64,000 bases of DNA from Panax quinquefolius. Taxonomy: Eukaryota; Streptophyta; Magnoliopsida; Apiales; Araliaceae. The notes beneath the pieces are model-generated. The model was not told the origin of the DNA. It saw only the letters and a list, made by a program, of their open reading frames with translations, and searched no databases. A program made the translations under genes and the position numbers. The DNA lies in NCBI GenBank assembly GCA_020205615.1, contig CM035152.1, forward strand, positions 149,844,166 to 149,908,165. The letters are read 5' to 3'. This document shows, one piece after another, positions 48,767 to 60,548 of the stretch. Positions within the stretch are counted from its first letter, which is position 1. Every line of letters begins with the position of its first letter.

Positions 48767-51333
48767 TGTAAGACCCCAACTTATTATTTAATGAAATTAA
48801 ATTTCCTCTATTTATTATCTTGAAATAGTCATGGTTGATTTGATTAATGTGGTAAGTTATAGGTAAAATGCGCAATTATTTCAAACAAGCAAGTGGTTTT
48901 AAAATATTCATTGTTGACGGAGAATATTCGTTTGGTCGTGGAATATTTTTACTTTCGGGGAATATTCGTACGACGACGCAGCCTTGTGTGGGCCCCATAA
49001 CAGAAAGCAATTGGATGAAAAAAATGACATGAATAAGTTGGTTATAAATAATCGTAGGTTATTCTGAAGTAATCTTTTGGAATACCTTTGGTTAAAACAC
49101 GGTAGAAGATATGGTATTGCACCAATTATTGATTCTTACGTAAGAAGGCACTACTCAATAATTGTTACAGTAATTACTGTTTAGTATTTTATTGATTCAA
49201 TAATTGCTATGTTGATATTATTGTTGTTTTAATAATTGTCACTACACAATATTTTCATTATCAGATCAATAATTCATATTATTTGAATAATATTATTAGA
49301 TAACATTATTGACAATGTCTAGAAAGTTCTGTCTAAGAAGAGGTTTGGTCATCTAATTGCGCATGCAAAGAAGGAGAAATCCTTATTGAAAGCCCCTCTT
49401 TCTGGGAACCGCACGTCATTGTCGATTGTGATTCTGTAATATTATTTGTGAATAATTAATTATTGATTTATATGATGAGAAAAATATTGATTTTATGTGG
49501 ATATAGATGAAGAATAATTTTAATGTGACAATTGTTGAAAATTAATATTTTATCTTTTTCTGATAAAATAATTCATTTAAATATATTATTTTAATAATAT
49601 ATTAATGGTGATATTTTTACAATGAATGTGAAATATATGAGTATATGAGGAGGAAGAGTATTTTGTGGCATTAAATGATTAACACGTGTTTTGTGTGTCG
49701 GTAGATTCATCTTAATCAGAAATTTGATTATAGCACAGTAAAATTGCCCGCTTATGGATTTCGGTCAATTTGCATTTGGAATTTGGAAAACTTTCTTACG
49801 CAAAGTTGTAGAGAATGAAATTTCCTATGAAAAAGACATGTGGTTCGAATTTTTCTGATAAAAGAGCTATTTATTATGAATTATTGAAGTTTCATAGTTT
49901 CGAAATAATTGATTTTTGAAAGTTTTAATTATTTTTAATTACAAAAACGTTTTTTTTGCTTGTCAATGCATTAAACATGTGCAAGGTGGTGAATTCAGAT
50001 TCAAGAGGTGGGCTTGACAATTTTGTAAATATAATAATATTATATTAAATTTTCTACTTTAATGTTCTAAACATTTTCCTATAAATAGGTGCTTAGGTTA
50101 GAATTGAAAATTACACCGTAAACCCAAATCTTCTCTCTTCTCTCTCGATATATTGAGCGTATTCTTGTGAGTATTTTAATACTTTGAGTGTTGCTATACT
50201 GAGTGCAAGTTCAAGTCATAGCCTATATATCCTGTTTTCAACTGTAAGTACTATCTTTTCGAGGTAAGGGATGTTATTTTTTTAAATGATATTATTTTCT
50301 TCAATATCATTATGCCGAAATATTGGTTTGAACTTTTAATCAAATTTGGAACTTTTTTTTGTGGGAGTTACTATTCACGTATCGACCTTTATTCACGATA
50401 TCTGATTATTCATCAAAAAATAAATTTTTTTCCTTTTCGTCTAAAATATCTATTATGGATACTAGCTTTGATTGTATCCATGTTTTGATCATTCTTGAAT
50501 TTTACTTCACTATGATTATTTATGAGGTATTTTGGATATGAAATAGTTTGAAATACTGAATCCTTGATATTTATTCTTTTGTTTCAATCGGATTCGTTTT
50601 CTTTAATATATTTTTCATCATCCTCAGTCCTAAATGATGATATTATTGAATATCTTTGGCCCAGAGGCAAAGATAAATAATTTTATAATGAATATCTTTG
50701 GCTCAGTAGTGCAAAGATGAACAAAAAGTTGAGATGAACATGGTAGATCGATGAATATCTTTGGCACCAGAATGCAAAGATGAATATTTGATTCAAGATG
50801 TATATTGATTGATGTTACAGGGATAAAATATTGATGATGGACTTTTAAATTCATAGATAGTAGTAGATTTCATTCTCTACTTAACTCTTCTATGAATTAT
50901 TATTTTCGCTGCGAATATTGATCTGAAACTTATTGTCTATTGTATTTTATCAGATTTTTTCCTGTTGGAGACTAACGATAATTTTTTCTATATTATCTTA
51001 GTCATAATATTCTTTATTGGGCTAGTTGAGCTCACCCTTTTCCTTTTTGTTCCATTTTTCTTCTTAGGAGGCGAGAATGTAATGAGTACTTGCTTCTGAG
51101 GTACTGGAATGAAGGTTCTAGAAAATTTATTTTAGTAGTCCTCACCATTTTTGTAAAGTATTGTATCAATAGTTGTAATGAAGACTTAGTTGGGTATGTA
51201 TATTGTCTAGATGACAATATTTATATTTAAACTCACAGTTTATGGGTTGTATTAATAAAGTTGTAGTTTCTTACATACCGTATTATCGATTTACTCGTAA
51301 TGGGTGATGTATACCTATTTTGGGGGCGTCACG
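48767..51333 (+). repeat. R6 LTR2 (2567 bp)
   Basis: Nearly the same length as LTR1 but visibly diverged by substitutions and small indels (for example around 49090-49130 and 49830-49870), so the pair is not recent. Followed by a primer-binding-like TGGTATCGAGC (51336-51346). Confidence 0.88.
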
Positions 51334-51509
51334 GTTGGTATCGAGCTTAGGGATATGATCTCATTTGAGATCGAGGAATAGAACCGGAGGGAGAGCGAGT
51401 AAATCCTTCGCTAGTGTGTCCTACCTAAGCTTATTTGTTAGTTGGTCAATATATAGGGATATTATGTGATATGTTGATTTCTTTAATTAACCCTTGTTTT
51501 ATGACATGA

Positions 51510-52680
51510 TTTGAGAATGTCGAATTGAGAATGTTAACGATGGAGTAAATGAGACCATGGAGACGCTGTACTCACCAATGAGGAGAACGTCAAAGAAGGT
51601 GGCAATGTTCCTCCCGTGAACAACGCCAATCGAAAGCGTATGATGAACGACGGATGTTTAGAATTTTTTGCAGTTCATGCAAAATTAGACGAGGGAGACT
51701 TATGCACAAAATACAGGTGGAAATGATAACAACGCACGATTTGTCACGGCCAAGCAGTTCAAAGAGTTGGGACCACCAAAATTCTGGGGAAGGCCCGATC
51801 CGATTAAGCCGGAGACGTGGGTCAAACAAATTACCAAGATATTCGATTGCTTGGGATGCACGGAAGAACAGAAGGTTCCATTCGCTACTTTTATGTTCCG
51901 TAATGAGGCATATTACTGGTGAGAATCTGTGAAGCGTACCCATCCAGCCGCACTCAGCATGTCTTGGGAGATGTTTCAGAAACTGTTCAATGACAAGTAC
52001 TTTCCTGAAAGTATTCGTCATATGAAGGAAGTGGAGTTTATTAGACTGGAACAAAATAAAATGACGGTGTCCAAGTATGAGGCAAAGTTTGTCGAGTTGT
52101 CCAGGTTTGCACCTCATTTGGTGGAGAATGAGGAACGTATGACGCGGATGTTTCTGTGAGGTTTGAAACCCGACATACGTCAGTATCTCATTTCTCATAA
52201 ATTTTCTCTCTATTCAAATGTTGTCAACATGGCTCAATTATTAGAGCGAGATAACGAGTACGTTCAACCGAGGGACCATAACCAGGATCATACCGGAGAT
52301 AGAAGTCAACAGAATAACGATAACCAGCGGAGAAAAAAAAAAGACGGACAAAAATGGAAACCACTCTGGTGGTAGTCATGGCCATGAGAATAGAAGAAGC
52401 GAGTCGGAAGGAGATTTTAAAAAGAGGAGATTCAACAACGACCATGTGAAGACGTCGCCATTGCAGAATCGGTTCTAAGGGAGGAGAACGACCACCGGGT
52501 CAGATGCTACAAATCTTGGGAAAGAGTGATATATCAGTCCAAACTGTCCACAACAGTTCAAGGTATGTTATAATTGTGGAAATGTAGGACATATCGCTCG
52601 AGATTGTACGGTAGCGAAATCAATTCCAGGGGGGACAAGTGACTCAAAAGGTCATCCCCGTAAAAGTCAAGTCAATCTTC
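51510..52680 (+). pseudogene. R6 internal-2 gag
   Basis: Parallel to internal-1 gag. GPPKFWGRPDPIKPETW lies near 51765, a TGA replaces the second Trp of YWW (about 51920), and 51929-52159 and 52163-52375 are open core segments split by a TGA. The first zinc knuckle is destroyed by frameshift near 52500; the second reads CYNCGNVGHIARDC (about 52566-52607). Confidence 0.85.
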
Positions 52681-52682
52681 CT

Positions 52683-54417
52683 CTGAAGAGCGTTTGTCGT
52701 GATCGGTCAAAATGCGAGGAACCCAAATGAGCTGATCATGGGTAAACTAATCATTAATTCTTGCGAAGTTTATACCTTACTTGATACCGGTGCTACCCAT
52801 TCATTTATCTCTCCTATTTGTGCTCAACCTTTAAACTTGACTCCAGAGAAATTAGACTTTGATTTATCTGTGGAGACTCTGTTAGGAGAAACTTTCATCA
52901 CATCCACTATTTATAAATCTTGTTTGATCCAAGTTGGCACCATCACCTTACCTGTTGACCTTATCTCTTTAAAGATACTTACTTTTGATGTGATTTTAGG
53001 ATTGATTGGTTAACTACTCATCATACCAAAATTGATTGCTTTAAATAAGGTTGTTAGTTTTCATATTCCTAACCAACCTATTTTACTTAATTCAAGCAAC
53101 TAAACCATTAAAATCAATCACCGCTATATCTAGTCATAAAGTTATTCGTTTATTGAAAAAGCGGATGTCAAGTTTTCTTAGCCCATGTTCGGATTTGAAT
53201 AAAGACACGCCGATTTGAATAATATTCCTGTTGTTAGTAAATTTCCTGACGTGTTTCCTGAAGAACTTCCTGGCCTACCCCCGTAACGTGAAGTTGAATT
53301 CTTTATTGATCTTGAGCCCGGTACAAAGCCCATTTCTAAAACCCCATATCTAATGGCTCCTATTGAACTTCGGAGTTAAAGGTCCAACTACGTGAGTTGT
53401 TGGACATCTGCTTTCATTAAATCCCAAGACATCTCCTTGGGGTGCTCTGTTTTATTCGTAAAGAAGAAAGACGGGAGTATGCGACTTTGTATTGACTATC
53501 GGGAATTGAACCATATTACCATCAAGAATAGGTATCCGCTAACTCGTATTGATGACATGTTTGACCAGTTGCAAGGAGCACAATTCTTTTCAAAGATCGA
53601 TCTTTGTTTTGGATATCATCAGTTGAAGATTAGAACTAAGGATATTCCAAAGACTGCCTTTAGAACTCGGTACGGGCATTATGAATTCTTAGTCATGTCT
53701 TTTGGATTGACTAATGCTCCTGCGGCTTTCATGGATATGATGAATCGAGTATTCAAGGATTATTTGGATCGGTTCGTTGTTGTCTTTATTGATGACATTC
53801 TCATATATTCCAAAAGCCGTGAAGATCATGAGCACCATTTGAAGTTGGTACTCCAAAGGCTTCATGAAAACAAGCTATATGCCAAGTTGAAGAAATGCGA
53901 GTTTTAGCTTGAGGAAGTAACATTCCTTGGGCACGTGGTGTCAAAACATGGAGTATCTGTTGACTCGGCGAAGATTGAAGCAATACAAAGTTGGAAGCAA
54001 CCGAAGTCGGTGACCAAGATCGTAGCTTTACGGTAGAAATTGGTTATTATCGAAAATTCGTGGAAGGGTTTTCTCGAATCGCTACTCCATTAACTCATCT
54101 AACTCAGAAGGATACAAAATTCGTTTGGAGCGAGGAATGCGAGAAGAGTTTCCAAGAACTTAAGAGGAGACTTATTTCTAAGACCGTTTCTAACAATACC
54201 ATCTGGTTCGGATGGATTTTTATCTACATGATGCTTGGGCAAAGGGTTAGGATGTGTTCTCATGCAACGTGGGAAAGTCATAGCCTATGCCTCGCGACAA
54301 CTTAAAGAATATGAGAGGAATTATCCTACTCATGATCTAGTGTTGGCAGCAGTCGTCTTCGCGCTAAAGATCTGGAGGCACTATCTATATGTGGAGAAAA
54401 TGGAGATATATTCAGAC
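52683..54417 (+). pseudogene. R6 internal-2 protease, RT and part of RNase H
   Basis: The protease frame 52699-53013 has LLDTGATHSFIS and ends FDVILGLIG at a shift. The linker to RT (53014-53391) is badly decayed. The RT frame 53392-53907 has [41 protein letters not shown], and a TAG in place of Trp in CEFWL. RNase H pieces follow (YYRKFVEGFSRIATPLTHLT at about 54042; [20 protein letters not shown] at about 54241). It ends at EIYSDH, where the element is cut. Unlike internal-1 it keeps RT, so the two internal regions carry different deletions. Confidence 0.87.
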
Positions 54418-55890
54418 CATGAAGGCAAGGCATAACCGGGGGAATGCATGGCATAGAGGTGCACTGGAACAAGGAGATCAAGCATGAATGAACAAGTAGT
54501 AATGCGGCAGCACATGACGAACCGTAAACAAAGTATGGTGTCGTGAGCCGAGCGGCGTGATGAGTTAGTTAAGCACGCCCTACCAAGTACCCGCCGAACA
54601 ATGATGACTTCTTTCGCAAGTCGCAGCGGCGGAAGGCGAAGATGACAAGTGCAAGAGACGCGTGCCCGCGTGAGATTTCGGCTGGACAAGGCAAGACATT
54701 CTGTAAGTCTCGCTACCGCATGAGACATATATGTTGAGAAGCGCCTTACGCATGCGATGGTGATGCCGTGATTTTGTTTTATTTTAATTTTAATTAAATG
54801 ATGTGTAATTGGTTTTAAAATGATTCGATCGTGTCGATTTATACATGATAATTTTTAGCGTATTTTCATCATAGTAACTAGGGTTTACACCTTGGGAGAG
54901 ATTCCAACGTAGAACGAAGCTAAAACGTCTACTTCTCCAATTCTTCTTGGGATTCTCTGTCATTGTGGATTTTCATTATTAGCTACTGGATTTCTATGAA
55001 GATTTAAGCATTTTTCATTGGTTTTTATTCAGCGATTGGGTTTGAATGTTCTATCTTTCTTATTTCAATTGTTGCTTATTGATCATGTTTAGCGTTGATC
55101 CCATAATGGCTTTTGGTTCTGTCATGAACTAAACTCCATTATGGGATTCTAACGGATTTTAATATGTAGTTGGTTGCACATTTAAATTCTAGGGTTATTT
55201 TGCATATCATATGGAATATCTGTCATGATTATTTTACATGCATGAATGCTTGATCACCATTCATCTCAGGATATTTGTATGGAATTGACAATGAACATAC
55301 ATGTATGGATCAGAGTCATGATAGCATGCGAATATGGGGTCATTGTATATGGTTTTCAATGTATTTTGTGAACCAGATAGACATATACTTGTTTCACCGT
55401 ATGAGCTAGAATAAGGGCTTGAGCTTAAAATCAATATAATTACAATTTCACATGTATATATAGTGATTTTGGTTGTATTGGTGATTACATGGAGTCTAAC
55501 ATCCGTGATCTCGTGTGTAAGTAGGTTATAGTGCATTGAAAAATGGTTATAACTCTATTTGTGCTCTTGGCTATTTTCTGTGATATGTGAACACTTTTGC
55601 ATGATAGTGGCGATTAGATGAATTATTAAATGAAGTTAAGGTCCCATTACTTCCGGATTATATCTATTCCATTTGTATTCTTATCTTTAGTTTGTATTCA
55701 CAATTAGTCTAATTCAACACTTTTAGCCATTAGTCTAAGCATATAAATACAAAGGAGTTAATTGATGCATAATAGTTTAAATTTAACAACTTTCTCATGG
55801 GATCGATACTCTACTTACTCAGACATTTGTTGACACATGTATGCTTGCATGAGTTAGAGCTCTTTTATTAGGATTATAAAAGAGGCAACA
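54418..55890 (+). repeat. R5 LTR, second segment
   Basis: Continuation of R5 after R6. A relatively G+C-rich start (54420-54770) is followed by T-rich LTR sequence with no coding region. The open frame at 54381-54728 (minus) has no recognised content. Confidence 0.55.
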
Positions 55891-56273
55891 CGTAACTTCT
55901 CAATGTAAGCATCAATAATCAATACCGGTGTCTTACTACGCAACCACACGACATCGTACTTTTTTACTACCGGGTAGTTCAACAGTTTAACGATAAAACT
56001 TCCGCTGTTATTTTTATAAAAAGATAATTATGTCATTTTCTAACTACGACAATACTTCCGTTGTGGGGTCCACCAATGATTGTGCCATCGTACGAATATT
56101 TCCTGTTAAAACGAATATTCCCCGACCAATCGAATATTATATAACCACTTGCTTACTTTGCAAAATTTGTAAATATTACCCACAACTATAACATTATATT
56201 AAATCCACACCATAATATTCAAAAATATATTTCGAGAAAATTATTCTTTATTCATAAAAGTTGGGGTCTTACA
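55891..56273 (-). repeat. R3 5' LTR, second segment
   Basis: Resumes at CTTCTCAATGTAAGCATCAATAATC and ends GGGGTCTTACA, with the TATAC target duplication following. Confidence 0.85.
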
Positions 56274-56278
56274 TATAC

Positions 56279-57219
56279 CTCCATTTTTAACTTAGTCATG
56301 CAAGTATTATCAATCTTGCACCACCTCCCCTAATAGTACAAGAATGTGAATCAATAGTATTCACATTTGAACAAATAGTTATAATCATGTGAATTAATAG
56401 CAATTAATTCCTCATTTATCCGATTAATTACCCGATTGGTCAATATAACCTCAAGACATCAATTATTATCGAAATAAATGTCGATTTCCACTAACACTAA
56501 TAATTCCAACACAATGGAACTATCAATTTCATCATTAATCAACACGAACTTATTCATCATTAATATTATAACTCACAATATTTAACAATCAAATCGCTCC
56601 CGTGAAAGAGGGTCTTTCCGATAAGGATTTCTCCTTATCAGCCGCAATTAGGTGACCAAACCTCTCCTCGATGTAACTTCTGCACATTGTCAATATTGCA
56701 AATAATAATATGAATAACTTTGTCGCCTCAATTATTGATTTAATAATATAAATATTATGCAGATGATAATTGTGACAATAATTGAATCAATAATATGAGA
56801 GATATGATGCACCAATTCTCGTAGTAATAATTGAGTATAACTAAGTGACTTCTTGCGTAAGCATCAATAATCAATATTGTGTGCTACTATGCAACCACGC
56901 CAGACATCGTACTTTTTACTACCGGTAGTTCAACAGCTTTAATTGGTAACACTTTCGCCGTTATTTTTATAAAAGATAATTACGCTGCTTTTCTTACTAC
57001 GACAATACTTCCTAGATAGGGTTCACTAATGATTATCTTTGTCGCATCTAATATTCTCTGTTAAAACGAATATTCCCCGATTAACCAATATTTTATATCA
57101 ACTTGCTTACTTTGAAAAATTTTCAAATATCACCCTTAACTTTAAACTTTTATCAATTTAACTATTTACCAAAATAGAAAAATTGAATACTTGTATTTCA
57201 TAAAATTCGGGATCTCACA
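56279..57219 (-). repeat. R2 5' LTR, second segment
   Basis: Resumes at CTCCATTTTTAACTTAG and matches the left R2 LTR to its end TTCGGGATCTCACA. Confidence 0.87.
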
Positions 57220-59011
57220 GCTTACTTGTTTACATAAGTTTCAACTCATTCTTTTTTTTAAGCTTTTAAACTATACATGGAAATTAAATGAGACTTCCCA
57301 TCTACTAATAACCTCTTGTTGCCAGGTGGACCAACTGCTGTTGCCATGGGCAGTAGCTCTATTCTTAATTAATGTCATTTTTGGCTTTCTATTGGTAAGT
57401 TATTTACAACCTTTATTAGAAAGGTAAAATAGTACACCCACCTTTAAAATAACTTGCAAATTACAGTCATTACATAAGTATGCAAACCAAATTGGTGCCT
57501 AATCGGTTTGACTGGCTCACAAGACAAATGATAAAGCACTAGTCACTGCTTTCATTAGCAAATTTCCAAACAACCCAAACCACCCCAGTCCCTTCGTTTG
57601 CTTGCTATGTTACCTTTGTTACACTTGTTGTTTTTTTTACTGCACCCAAGTTCCAGTAGGTTTTAGATGTAATAGCAACCCAAATAACAAAACATACGAA
57701 GTTCTCAGATTCAACATCTTAAGCTGCCCAAAATAATTTGCCAACATAAGTTGACATACCAAAATCCCCCTTTTTGTTTTAGCTTAAAAAATTTAGTTTT
57801 CATTCCATTTAACAAGGCACAACCCTTTACTTACCCTCAAGCATGGTATATATATATATAACCCAAGCTTTAATTCTTACGAATAAGCAATTGTTAAGCA
57901 AAACAGTCCATTGAAGAATTTTATCAAACACTTTACAGGCACTGTTTTGCAACACAAGTGTCATAGCTATTTATTTTCTTTAGAATCCCAATTTAGTTCC
58001 CTTATTACTCCACAACCACCTATCTCTTTGTGCCTAAATTATATTCATAGCAGTCGATTACACAATCACATGAATAATCAAGTAGTTGACAATCTAATTA
58101 ATTTATTCTCTTCATAACATGCAATACTTTTGATAATACATTTATATCAAATAGAAAAATCCCATTGCGAATGGTTACACTGCTTTATAAAATCAAATCA
58201 GTAGCACACCTTCCCAATCAACCCGTAGCAATTTTCATAACCATTAATTAGTACATCTTAAACATCTTAAAGTAAATATATATAGCAGAGATGCATTACC
58301 TTTCTAAGCCTTGATTTCTGAATTAGTTGATTGCAACCCAAATACTTCTGAGTTTCTCCCACTTGATAGCGTAACCTTCCTTAGTTAACAACTACCAGCA
58401 AAACTTTCCCAAAACTAACAGAACATAAAGCGTCTAACAAATTTTTTTCTTTTAACAACATAGAGCCTATTACTTGAACATGAACTGGAGAAGGGTTATA
58501 AGGTATCTAAGTTCTGATATCTTTATCAGAGATTTATACTTGAGGAGTATATACATGATTAATACGTTTGTAGGCTAACTGAGTAGCTAAGACTATGTTT
58601 CCAATTAAATGCCAACTCCTCTTTTAGTATAAACATAAACATCTGGGCGTATGATTAGCCACTTGCTAATTCTATTTTATTTTATTTTTAACTGCTAAGC
58701 TTAGATTTAAGGCAGTGTTTTGCAAGAACAAGCAATTACCTTCCTTTCTGTACTTATTGCACCACATATAACGTATTTTAAATATACGAAAATACATTTC
58801 AAAATTTTGGATAAAATATCTATAAATTATTTTCCGTCAAAGTAGAGGGTAACTACTAAATATAATAAATATCATTTATTATATTTGACATATCATCACA
58901 TCACATATATATATACACATGATAATATATGCAATATATATAACACATACTTAAATAAAAATATTCTGATAAACTCTTAGTTTATACATTCAGGAAAAAT
59001 GATTCGCTACA
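57220..59011 (-). repeat. R1 5' LTR, second segment
   Basis: Resumes with GCTTACTTGTTTACATAAG and matches 10602-12443 of the left LTR to the terminal GCTACA. The TA microsatellite here is short (57846-57860). The AGTTC target duplication follows at 59012. Confidence 0.9.
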
Positions 59012-59016
59012 AGTTC

Positions 59017-60187
59017 TTAAAGAGTTGCAAACTAATCTGTTTAACTGCTTCAATTTGGACTACTTCTGGAAGATTGGAAAAAAAAATAAAACATGATTTA
59101 TAATACAAACAATTTATATTTCCTAATATTTGAGACGATAATGAATGTCTTCGAGTTCGAGAATGTTTGGAAGTTCGGCTTTGGAATGGATGACAATAGA
59201 TGTCTTCGGTTTCGAATTTGGATGGCGTCATCAAACCGATAACTGATCGGAGCAGCAATTTAGCCCAATTCCGGTCGGAGCTTTCCCAAAGTCACCATCA
59301 AACCCACTTTAAAAAACCAGATTAAACACCCATAAATGAATTAATGGAGGATATAGATAATAACAACACATTAATCAGAAGCGAGAAACAAAAAGTCCAA
59401 ATCAGACCAAAAATAGAATAAACATCACAAGGAATCTGAAATGGAACACAAAAGTCCGAAATCCAATCTCAGCTTTCGTCAATATCATAAACATCCAAAT
59501 CTGAACAGATTGAAAAGCATGAAAGGAATAAGAACTCAGATCTGGTCTGAATGGAAAAGAATCAGATTCCTCAAAATCATGGGTAAAATGAAACACCAAA
59601 TCAACTAGATTTAATAATAATTACTGTTTCATTTTGTAGAATTTTTAGTTAGAAATCAGAAGAATTTGAAAACGGAAGAAGATAGTGTATATAGATAGTA
59701 TTTTCGTATGTAATGCATTAGAAGAAATCTGAAGTTCTTATCGGAAAAAAAACAGCGGCGTCTCTTCCGATTTCAACCTTTCTCCTCTTCTCTTATTCCC
59801 TTCTTCAATTCATCAAAAATATTCTCAGCAATCTCATAATTTTAACTTATTTCCCCATTTCGTTTCTTCTTCTTCTTCTTTTTCTGATACGGCTACAATT
59901 CCGATTTCACCCTCAAATTTTAATCAATTTAACACAATCCCAACAATAAGATGACGCGATTAGTCTTTCTCTTACCCCAAAAACAACCCCTCACAAAAGA
60001 CCTATTATGTCCCGAAATTCGAGACCATGGATACATCAAATATCTGGGAGACCGATTATCTAGTGATACAAAGGAAGTTTAGGGAGAAAGGTTACCCATG
60101 GAGTTTATCCCGAACTCCCGAAAGGATTTCCGTTATTTGAATCCTTTCCGAAGTAATCCACCATAGTCACGATCTCAAAGTAATCTT
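59017..60187. other. Interior of the split TIR element: gene-like but unidentified DNA
   Basis: Read on the minus strand, this has the look of a promoter/5' leader and first intron of a plant gene. There is a GA-rich leader (about 59740-59900), a long T-rich stretch (59310-59640) and a coding-like piece near 59120-59290 (TPSKFETEDIYCHPFQSRT in one frame). Frames shift or stop, and I recognise no domain. Because it lies between long inverted repeats it may be captured host DNA. Confidence 0.35.
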
Positions 60188-60501
60188 AGATTATTTGACA
60201 TCTGCAGTTTAACACTACAGTCTAAAATACTAAAAAAATAAATAAATCTGAATTTGGTTTATACGACGTCGTTGGCCAATTGATCTGTCATATTTAGCAT
60301 CCGCAATTTAATATTGGGGACGAGAAACTTTTACAAAAAGGTGTTTTGGATATTTGACTCGTCCGCATTATGAAACTGCGGAATATTAAAAACTATATAA
60401 AATGCGGACGAGACATTTATTAAACAGTTAAATCATCAGATGGACGCTTACGATGTGTTATAAGGCTAGACTTTTTTTTACAACGTTAATTATGAATCAA
60501 T

Positions 60502-60503
<2 letters not shown>
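60188..60503 (-). repeat. Right terminal inverted repeat of the split DNA element
   Basis: Reverse complement aligns with 8637-8924, with about 50 bp more in one internal stretch around a CCGCAGTTTCATAATGCGG hairpin (about 60362-60380). Followed by a TA microsatellite, 60504-60547. Confidence 0.65.

Positions 60504-60547
<44 letters not shown>

Positions 60548-60548
<1 letters not shown>

Larger units (their letters stand above)
42759..54417 (+). mobile_element. R6: chromovirus with LTR-internal-LTR-internal layout, truncated at the right
   Basis: LTR1 42759-45322, internal-1 45323-48766, LTR2 48767-51333, internal-2 51334-54417. LTRs start TGTAAGACCC and end GGGGGCGTCACG. CATGA flanks it at 42754-42758 and 54418-54422. 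The third LTR and the end of pol are missing: RNase H coding DNA passes at TTCAGACCAT straight into CATGA and R5. Two primer-binding sites (about 45325 and 51336) and one polypurine tract (48754-48766) support two overlapping elements that share LTR2. Confidence 0.85.
42562..55890 (+). mobile_element. R5: Tat-like solo LTR (about 1.67 kb) split by R6
   Basis: The left part (42562-42758) starts TGATAAGTGGTATTTTTACC and reads like LTRs of Tat-lineage Ty3/gypsy elements. The right part (54418-55890) includes ACCTTGGGAGAGATTCCAACG and a long T-rich stretch, ending GGCAACA. Together they make about 1.67 kb with TG...CA ends and no coding region. The R3 LTR reads through if it is removed, but the flanks (AGTGA and CGTAA) are not a clean target duplication. 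Lineage assignment is from general resemblance only. Confidence 0.6.
28619..56273 (-). mobile_element. R3: chromovirus with recognisable gag-pol, inserted in R2 5' LTR
   Basis: The ends are TGTGACGCCCCC and GGGGTCTTACA. An exact target duplication TATAC lies at 28614-28618 and 56274-56278. Left LTR 28619-29824, PPT 29825-29837, pol 29836-30159 and 35635-38827, gag to 39936, PBS 40111-40121, right LTR 40124-42561 plus 55891-56273. R4 splits the integrase; R5 with R6 splits the right LTR. Confidence 0.9.
23289..57219 (-). mobile_element. R2: chromovirus with almost all internal DNA deleted, inserted in R1 5' LTR
   Basis: LTRs begin TGTGACGCCCCCAAAACAGG and end TTCGGGATCTCACA. The left LTR is 23289-26387; the internal region 26388-26729; the right LTR 26730-28618 plus 56279-57219, split by R3. 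The target duplication is GCTTG (23284-23288) versus GCTTA (57220-57224), one mismatch. The R1 LTR reads through if R2 is removed. Confidence 0.88.
8936..59011 (-). mobile_element. R1: Ty3/gypsy chromovirus (Tekay/Del-like), outermost LTR retrotransposon
   Basis: Long LTRs start TGTAACGCCCC (left) or TGTGACGCCCC (right) and end GATTCGCTACA. An exact 5-bp target duplication AGTTC lies at 8931-8935 and 59012-59016. Order on the minus strand: 5' LTR (57225-59011 plus 22080-23288), PBS (22065-22076), an extra ORF, gag, protease, RT-RNase H, integrase with chromodomain, PPT, 3' LTR (8936-12443). The domain order and the chromodomain tail place it among chromoviruses, and the long LTR fits Tekay/Del. 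Later insertions S1, M1 and R2 with its contents explain its 50-kb span. It is dead: stops, frameshifts and a changed integrase active-site residue. Confidence 0.9.
8637..60503. mobile_element. Long-TIR DNA element (about 1.8 kb) split by the 50-kb retrotransposon nest
   Basis: The left arm (8637-8924) and the reverse complement of the right arm (60188-60503) align along their length with moderate divergence. Shared landmarks in order are GATCCACAACTAAC/GATTCATAATTAAC, AGTCTAGC, ACACATCGT, GTCCATC, TGTAAAAGTTTCTCGTCC and CAATTGGCCAACGAC. Both arms stop at TA-rich DNA (8626-8636 and a TA microsatellite from 60504). Removing R1 and one copy of its target duplication leaves a 1.8-kb element with arms of about 300 bp and an interior of about 1.2 kb (59017-60187). 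Long TIRs suggest a Mutator-like element, but no clean 9-bp duplication is seen. Confidence 0.6.

Noticed and set aside
55261..55536. 91-codon minus-strand open frame
   Set aside because: Lies in the R5 LTR, with no domain or supporting structure.
60007..60170. Coding-looking plus-strand stretch suggestive of a metabolic enzyme
   Set aside because: Only a vague resemblance over a short, frame-broken stretch; not enough to name a family.
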